From positions 6,823 to 16,612 of the forward strand of contig DHYT01000015.1 of NCBI GenBank assembly GCA_002415465.1: 9,790 nucleotides of DNA, written 5' to 3'. Below the pieces are notes generated by a model. That model was not told where the DNA came from, did no database searches, and saw nothing but the letters and a program-made list of their open reading frames with translations. Source of the DNA: Desulfobulbaceae bacterium UBA5123. Its GTDB lineage: Bacteria; Desulfobacterota; Desulfobulbia; Desulfobulbales; UBA5123. Shown here in pieces: positions 6,617-9,790 of this stretch (the first letter of the stretch is position 1; the number at the start of each line of letters is the position of its first letter). Made by a program: the position numbers and the translations under genes.

Positions 6617-8521
6617 TTATTTCCCGAAAAGGCCCTTGATGATTTGCTGGACCGGCTCGGGCGCGGCCGGCTTGCCGTTTTGCTCGGAATTCTTGGTCGG
6701 GGTTGCGCCCAGCCGTTTGCCGATCTCTTCCAGCGCCTTTTCCTTGATCTTTTCCTCCACCTGCTTCTTGATTTGCTGCTCGACCGCCGCCTTGTCCAGG
6801 GTCGCCTTGGGAGCGGCGGTGGTGCCGCCGAGCCGCAGGTTGAGAGCGGTGACGCCCTCCTTGTCGGAAAGATATTTGAGGAACGAGGCCTTCTGCCGCA
6901 GATGGTCGGCCAGCAAGCCTGAAAATTCGAGTTTGAGCGGCAGGTTCAGGCTCCCGTCAACGATGCCCACGGTGCCGTCGGTCAGCGCCCGGATGCCGAC
7001 GGCCGCGAACTGGGAATGCAGGCCGAGCTGGCCGTTTTTCAGATGGAGATTGCCGTCGATGTCGTCAAACTTCAAGGTGCGCAGGGCTTCAAGGCGCAGC
7101 ACCGTGGCGAGGATGTTGCTGATCGGGGTCTCGGCGAGTTGCGCCCCGCGCATGGCGTAGGTGGCTTCAAGGTTGAGGTTCTTCTTGAGGACGTCGCCGG
7201 CAAGCCCGGCCCCGGAATAGTTGAGATCGGCGCTGATGGCGCCGGCCAGGATATTGGCCTGGGGGCTGACGAAGTTGGCCAGCAGCTCCTGGAGTTGCAG
7301 CCCGGAGATCTTGAAGTTGCCGCTGTAGGGGGGGGTGATCTGGGTGAGATCCACCCGCACCTTGCCGGCAAAGGCGCCGCCCGCCAGCTTGAAAGAGAGG
7401 TCGCTGATCGAGGCCACGCCGTCGCGGATGCCGTAGCGTAGCGTGAGATTTTGCATCGTCAGTTTGCCGTACTGCGCCTCGTTGGCCTTGAACGACCCGC
7501 TCAGGTCGAGGCCCGGCGGCAGTCCGGCGGCGATCGGGGTTTTTTCGCCCGGTTTTTCAGCCGGTTGGGCGGCCGATTTTTTGGCCGTTTTGTCGGCCGG
7601 CTGCGGGGCGGCCGGCGTTTTGTCGGCGGCCGCCGTGGCTGCAGGCTTGGGCAGCTTGTCGGTGATCGCCAGCAGGCGGTCGATGTTCAGCTTGTCGCCG
7701 CTGATGTCGAGGACCAGGGCCGGCAACGGCTTCACGGCAAGATTGGGGACGGCGGCGACGATGGTCAGTCGCTGCTGGTCGATATCGATGGCGAGGGTGC
7801 AGCCGGCCTTGCTGTTGTCGAAGGCGCCCTTGCCGCTCACGTGCGGCTTGGCCTCGCCGTAGACGATATCGCTGACAAAGTCGAAATCGCCCTGATACTT
7901 GAGATCGGCGAGGCTTGCGCCGATCTCGACCCCGACGGTGGCCGAGGCGGTGGCGTCAATCTCCGGGAGTTCCTTTTTGGCGTCGCTGACGATGACATGG
8001 GCGTTGCTGACGGTGATCCGGTCGACGACAAGCGCGAGGGGCAGGGCGGGAGGGGTTTCCTCGGGCGTGGACGGCTTTGCCAGCAGGGCCAGTGATTCGT
8101 AGTTGAAGCGGCCGTCGCTGTCGCGGGTCACCCGGCAGTCGGGACGGTCGATGGTGACCTCGGAGATGACCAGTTTTTTGGCGAGCAGGGGGAGCAGGTC
8201 GTAGTGGAGGACAAAGCGGCCCACGGAGAGAAAATTGGTGGCGTTGTCCGCCTCCTTGACCGCCAGGTCGGTGACGGTGATGCCGCTGAAGAGGCCGACA
8301 TCGATGGCGCCCAGGGTGACGGTGCGGCCGAGGGCCGTTTCGGCGGGCGGGATGATCAGGGCCTTGAGCCGATCCTCGGTGAGATAGAAGCGGATGAAGA
8401 GCGACAACCCGACCAGCACCACGGTGACCAGAAGCAGGATCGCGCCGAGCGCCTTGGCAAGTTTGCCGATCAGGCTTGGTTCGGAGTCATCGTCAACGAG
8501 CGGTTTTGAGTGATCGTACAT
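6617..8521 (-). CDS. AsmA-family membrane-anchored envelope protein
   Basis: The 634-residue product has a short acidic cytoplasmic start, one N-terminal transmembrane helix (about 25–44), and then a large periplasmic part. The AsmA signature follows the helix: LKALIIPPAETALGRTVTLG and a 'vdRitvsnahv' type repeat at about 165–178. Repeated beta-strand blocks (about 70–285 and 335–575) are separated by a low-complexity Lys/Ala/Pro linker (about 290–328). A charged amphipathic helix (about 577–603) and a short tail ending in GLFGK close the protein. AsmA-like proteins such as TamB, YhdP and YdbH form beta-rich grooves thought to carry phospholipids to the outer membrane; that role here is inferred from the family. 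The frame is open back to an ATG at 8659, but the ATG at 8521 has AGGAG at 7-base spacing and gives the usual short N-terminus. It is first in an operon with the YihY-like gene. Confidence 0.9.
   Translation of the reverse strand: MYDHSKPLVDDDSEPSLIGKLAKALGAILLLVTVVLVGLSLFIRFYLTEDRLKALIIPPAETALGRTVTLGAIDVGLFSGITVTDLAVKEADNATNFLSVGRFVLHYDLLPLLAKKLVISEVTIDRPDCRVTRDSDGRFNYESLALLAKPSTPEETPPALPLALVVDRITVSNAHVIVSDAKKELPEIDATASATVGVEIGASLADLKYQGDFDFVSDIVYGEAKPHVSGKGAFDNSKAGCTLAIDIDQQRLTIVAAVPNLAVKPLPALVLDISGDKLNIDRLLAITDKLPKPAATAAADKTPAAPQPADKTAKKSAAQPAEKPGEKTPIAAGLPPGLDLSGSFKANEAQYGKLTMQNLTLRYGIRDGVASISDLSFKLAGGAFAGKVRVDLTQITPPYSGNFKISGLQLQELLANFVSPQANILAGAISADLNYSGAGLAGDVLKKNLNLEATYAMRGAQLAETPISNILATVLRLEALRTLKFDDIDGNLHLKNGQLGLHSQFAAVGIRALTDGTVGIVDGSLNLPLKLEFSGLLADHLRQKASFLKYLSDKEGVTALNLRLGGTTAAPKATLDKAAVEQQIKKQVEEKIKEKALEEIGKRLGATPTKNSEQNGKPAAPEPVQQIIKGLFGK
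7587..7627. repeat. Short direct repeat in the low-complexity linker of the AsmA-like gene
   Basis: An 11-base unit, GTTTTGTCGGC, occurs at 7587–7597 and again at 7617–7627, exactly 30 bases apart and in frame. On the coding strand it encodes repeated A-D-K-T segments of the Lys/Ala/Pro linker. It looks like a small in-frame expansion of a flexible spacer rather than a mobile element. Confidence 0.5.
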
Positions 8522-8528
8522 GGGGGAA

Positions 8529-8533
8529 CTCCT
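8529..8533 (-). promoter_or_regulatory. Ribosome binding site deciding the AsmA-like start
   Basis: Read on the minus strand, AGGAG lies 7 bases before the ATG at 8521, an ideal distance. The alternative ATG at 8659 lacks such a site and would place the N-terminus across the candidate promoter. Confidence 0.7.
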
Positions 8534-8569
8534 GGCACGGCCGGAAAGGTTTAGGAATGGAGCGACCAA

Positions 8570-8596
8570 ACTTCTGAAATGCTGCTTTTCGGAAGT
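8570..8596. promoter_or_regulatory. Inverted pair of ACTTCYGAAA elements, candidate operator of the AsmA-like operon
   Basis: ACTTCTGAAA (8570–8579) and TTTCGGAAGT (8587–8596) form an inverted repeat with 9 of 10 positions complementary and a 7-base spacer. Each arm contains a small palindrome TTCNGAA, with centres 16 bases apart. The repeat covers almost exactly the predicted first transcribed bases of the leftward operon. It could bind a repressor as DNA or form a stem-loop at the 5' end of the message. The binding protein is unknown. Confidence 0.4.
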
Positions 8597-8603
8597 GTGC
8601 AAA

Positions 8604-8632
8604 ATTCTACTACAGCCCTTTGGCCGAGGCAA
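8604..8632 (-). promoter_or_regulatory. Candidate sigma-70 promoter for the AsmA-like/YihY-like operon
   Basis: On the minus strand, TTGCCT (8632–8627) and TAGAAT (8609–8604) are separated by 17 bases. They match 4 of 6 and 5 of 6 consensus positions. The start would fall near 8597, leaving a leader of about 76 bases. Found by eye only. Confidence 0.4.
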
Positions 8633-8691
8633 AGAAAATCGCTGTTTTGTGGGTGGCACGAATTGTCAGGAGTGGGGGCGTCATCGGGCAT

Positions 8692-8720
8692 GGCGGGCGG
8701 CAGCCGCTCGCCTGTTTTCT
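8692..8720 (+). terminator. GC-rich palindrome followed by a T-run, terminator-like
   Basis: Bases 8692–8701 and 8703–8712 are complementary in 9 of 10 positions around a single central A. The exception becomes a G–U pair in RNA. As RNA the plus strand can form a 9-bp, very GC-rich stem with a CAG loop, followed by TGTTTTCT. This fits an intrinsic terminator reading rightward, but no rightward gene ends here. It may block stray transcription entering the activator promoter just downstream, or it may be a DNA-binding palindrome. Confidence 0.35.
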
Positions 8721-8726
8721 GCCATC

Positions 8727-8754
8727 TTGACAAGGGCGCGCTTCCTGCTATTGT
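8727..8754 (+). promoter_or_regulatory. Candidate sigma-70 promoter for the corrinoid-activator gene
   Basis: A perfect TTGACA (8727–8732) is followed after 16 bases by TATTGT (8749–8754), which matches 4 of 6 positions of the -10 consensus. The start would be near 8761, giving a leader of about 95 bases before the ATG at 8856. Found by eye only. Confidence 0.4.
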
Positions 8755-8768
8755 GATATCCGTGCCAA
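8751..8768. promoter_or_regulatory. Imperfect CRP/FNR-superfamily-type palindrome at the activator promoter
   Basis: TTGTGA (8751–8756) and TGCCAA (8763–8768) are separated by 6 bases. Against the TTGTGA-N6-TCACAA pattern bound by CRP-like regulators, one arm is perfect and the other matches 4 of 6 positions. It overlaps the proposed -10 element and start point, where a bound protein would repress. A chance match is quite possible. Confidence 0.22.
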
Positions 8769-8820
8769 CCAGCGCCATCATCGCGCTGTTGAGAATTGAT
8801 AACTGTTTCAAGACTTTTCA

Positions 8821-8834
8821 CGGGAAGCATCCCG
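8821..8834 (+). other. Small perfect hairpin in the activator gene leader
   Basis: CGGGA (8821–8825) pairs perfectly with TCCCG (8830–8834) across an AGCA loop. It lies 6 bases before the upstream in-frame ATG at 8841, where a ribosome would bind for that start. This fits the start being at 8856 instead. It is too short to be a terminator and has no T-run. Confidence 0.3.
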
Positions 8835-8842
8835 AAGCCCAT

Positions 8843-8846
8843 GGAG
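8843..8846 (+). promoter_or_regulatory. Ribosome binding site favouring the activator start at 8856
   Basis: GGAG lies 9 bases before the ATG at 8856. The in-frame ATG at 8841 has no well-placed purine-rich site and sits just behind a hairpin, so 8856 is preferred. The difference is only five residues. Confidence 0.5.
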
Positions 8847-8855
8847 AACCAGACG

Positions 8856-9790
8856 ATGAAGAAAAGCATCCATTTCCAGCCGGACAACGTCAAGATCGAG
8901 GTGGATGAGGGGGAAAACCTGCTCACCGCCGCGGCCAAGGCCGGCATCTACATCAACGCCTTCTGCGGCGGCGACGGCGTCTGCGGCAAGTGCAAGGTGA
9001 AGATCGAGGCGGGCGAGGTGGTTTCCGAGAAGGCGATGACCCTGCGCAGCGCCGATCAGGAGGCCGGCTTCCGGCTGGCCTGCAAATCGAAGGTTGCCTC
9101 TGATCTGGTGGTGCGGATTCCCGAGATCAAGGGCGCCGACGGCAAGGCCATCTCCCGCAAGCCCAAGACCACCCGCGCCATCTCGGCCCGCTCGCTGGAC
9201 GCCCTGATCGGCGACTGGAAGGTCGATCCGCCGGTGGAAAAACGGTTTCTCAAGCTCGATCCGCCCACCATGGACGACAACGTCCCGGATCTGCACCGGC
9301 TGCTGCGGGCGATCAAGAAGGGCTGTTACGAATGCGCCGAGCCCACCTACGACCATCCGCAGTTGTTGCAGGAGCTGCCCTTTATCCTCCGCGAGGCCAA
9401 CTGGGAGGTGACGGTGATCCTCCTGCGCGGCAAGAGGGCCGAGGAGCCGGACCGGATCATCGCCGTCGAGCCCGGCGACACCACCGGCCGCCTGTACGGC
9501 CTCGCCCTCGATATCGGCACCACCACGGTGTGCGGGGTCATCGTCGATCTCAACAACGGCAAGGTGCTGGCCGAGGCCTCGGCCTACAACGAGCAGATCA
9601 ACCACGGCGAGGACGTCATCTCCCGGATCATCTACTCGCAACGGCCGGGCGGGTTGAAAACCCTGCAGGAGCGGGTGGTGCGGACCATCAACCAGGTGAT
9701 CGAAACCGTCTGCCGGAACATGGTGATCAGCCCCAGCGACATCAGCTACATCATGGCCGCCGGCAACACCATCATGAGCCACCTGCTGCT
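8856..9790 (+). CDS. RACo-like reductive activator of corrinoid proteins (2Fe-2S ferredoxin domain plus ASKHA ATPase, DUF4445-type), 3' truncated by the window
   Basis: The first 311 residues are present and the frame is open at the window end. Residues 1–90 form a ferredoxin-like domain with the 2Fe-2S ligands C37, C43, C46 and C76 (C-x5-C-x2-C-x29-C, in AFCGGDGVCGKCK and RLACKSK). A linker and middle domain follow, with the family-like string LKLDPPTMDDNVPDLHRLL (132–150). The ASKHA ATPase begins near 213 with LALDIGTTTV, the phosphate-binding loop; GEDVISRI and AAGNTIMSHLLL lie further on. Proteins of this type use ATP hydrolysis and a low-potential electron to return inactive Co(II) corrinoid to Co(I) in corrinoid methyltransferases or the corrinoid iron-sulfur protein, in the cytoplasm. 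A CxxC pair (C157, C160) in the middle domain is additional to the cluster ligands. No methyltransferase or corrinoid protein is visible, so the partner is unknown. Family members are usually about 600 residues or more, so roughly half is missing. Confidence 0.92.
   Translation, partial: MKKSIHFQPDNVKIEVDEGENLLTAAAKAGIYINAFCGGDGVCGKCKVKIEAGEVVSEKAMTLRSADQEAGFRLACKSKVASDLVVRIPEIKGADGKAISRKPKTTRAISARSLDALIGDWKVDPPVEKRFLKLDPPTMDDNVPDLHRLLRAIKKGCYECAEPTYDHPQLLQELPFILREANWEVTVILLRGKRAEEPDRIIAVEPGDTTGRLYGLALDIGTTTVCGVIVDLNNGKVLAEASAYNEQINHGEDVISRIIYSQRPGGLKTLQERVVRTINQVIETVCRNMVISPSDISYIMAAGNTIMSHLL

Larger units (their letters stand above)
8522..8855. other. Divergent intergenic control region between the AsmA-like and corrinoid-activator genes
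   Basis: These 334 bases separate two divergently transcribed genes and I see no convincing gene in them. Short open frames exist on both strands but lack ribosome binding sites and recognisable protein features. The stretch is locally richer in A/T than the neighbouring genes. It holds one promoter candidate per strand, two inverted repeats, a CRP/FNR-like site and a small hairpin, each listed separately. Confidence 0.7.

Noticed and set aside
5132..6922. A 596-codon open frame on the plus strand
   Set aside because: It is antisense to the YihY-like gene and the end of the AsmA-like gene, with G/Q/D/R-rich low-complexity content and no family features.
7451..8095. Plus-strand open frame of 214 codons inside the AsmA-like gene
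   Set aside because: Gly/Arg/Asp-rich antisense shadow of a well-supported coding frame.
8522..8659. N-terminal extension of the AsmA-like protein to an ATG at 8659
   Set aside because: The extension has no ribosome binding site, runs through the candidate promoter, and would put 46 unusual residues before the normal short N-terminus. The ATG at 8521 has an ideal AGGAG.
8654..8668. Sigma-54-like promoter beginning TGGCACG
   Set aside because: The -24 half matches, but the -12 GC is missing at the required distance; TTGT comes two bases too early.
8796..8811. FNR-like TTGAT site before the activator gene
   Set aside because: Only the left half fits. The bases after the 4-base spacer do not resemble ATCAA.
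8520..8908. Small open frames on both strands within the divergent region
   Set aside because: No ribosome binding sites, no recognisable protein features, and mutual overlap on opposite strands. Better read as control DNA.
8808..9782. Minus-strand open frame of 324 codons opposite the corrinoid activator
   Set aside because: The plus strand encodes clear 2Fe-2S and ASKHA motifs. The antisense product is H/D/G/A-rich with no motif.

Overview
This is a GC-rich bacterial window holding six supported protein genes, two of them cut by the window edges. The reductive corrinoid-activator (ASKHA/2Fe-2S) protein, the large hybrid histidine kinase ending in an Hpt domain, the REC–HD-GYP regulator and the AsmA-like and YihY/BrkB-like membrane proteins together suggest an anaerobic, Gram-negative bacterium. 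A sulfate- or sulfur-metabolising Desulfobacterota (former Deltaproteobacteria, Desulfobulbales-like) is most likely. That placement is inferred from gene content and protein style, not from a marker gene. No RNA gene, IS element, CRISPR array or prophage gene was seen.

Left part (1–5244, + strand): a signalling operon. It starts with the C-terminal end of a protein carrying an Hpt domain, almost certainly the tail of a hybrid kinase whose front lies upstream. Thirty bases later comes a complete 1123-residue membrane hybrid kinase (periplasmic sensor, PAS, HisKA, HATPase, REC, Hpt). After 67 more bases comes a REC–HD-GYP response regulator with intact cyclic-di-GMP phosphodiesterase motifs. 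The two kinase tails are paralogous over about 200 residues, including an extra helical module after the Hpt. A plausible reading is that one or both kinases feed phosphate through their Hpt domains to the HD-GYP regulator and so control c-di-GMP breakdown.

Middle part (5261–8521, - strand): a tightly coupled two-gene envelope operon, an AsmA-family protein followed after 3 bases by a YihY/BrkB-family membrane protein with a C-terminal winged-helix-like region. It converges on the signalling operon with a gap of only 16 bases and no visible terminator.

Right part (8522–9790): a 334-base divergent control region, then the N-terminal 311 residues of a RACo-like reductive activator of corrinoid proteins (2Fe-2S domain, linker, start of the ASKHA ATPase), running off the window. 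The control region holds a promoter candidate on each strand, a paired TTCNGAA inverted repeat at the predicted start of the leftward transcript, a GC-rich palindrome followed by a T-run, a CRP/FNR-type imperfect palindrome, and a small hairpin before the activator gene. All regulatory calls are by eye. No gene family here is new in itself. The most promising loci are the duplicated kinase tail with its unassigned C-terminal module and the structured divergent region.
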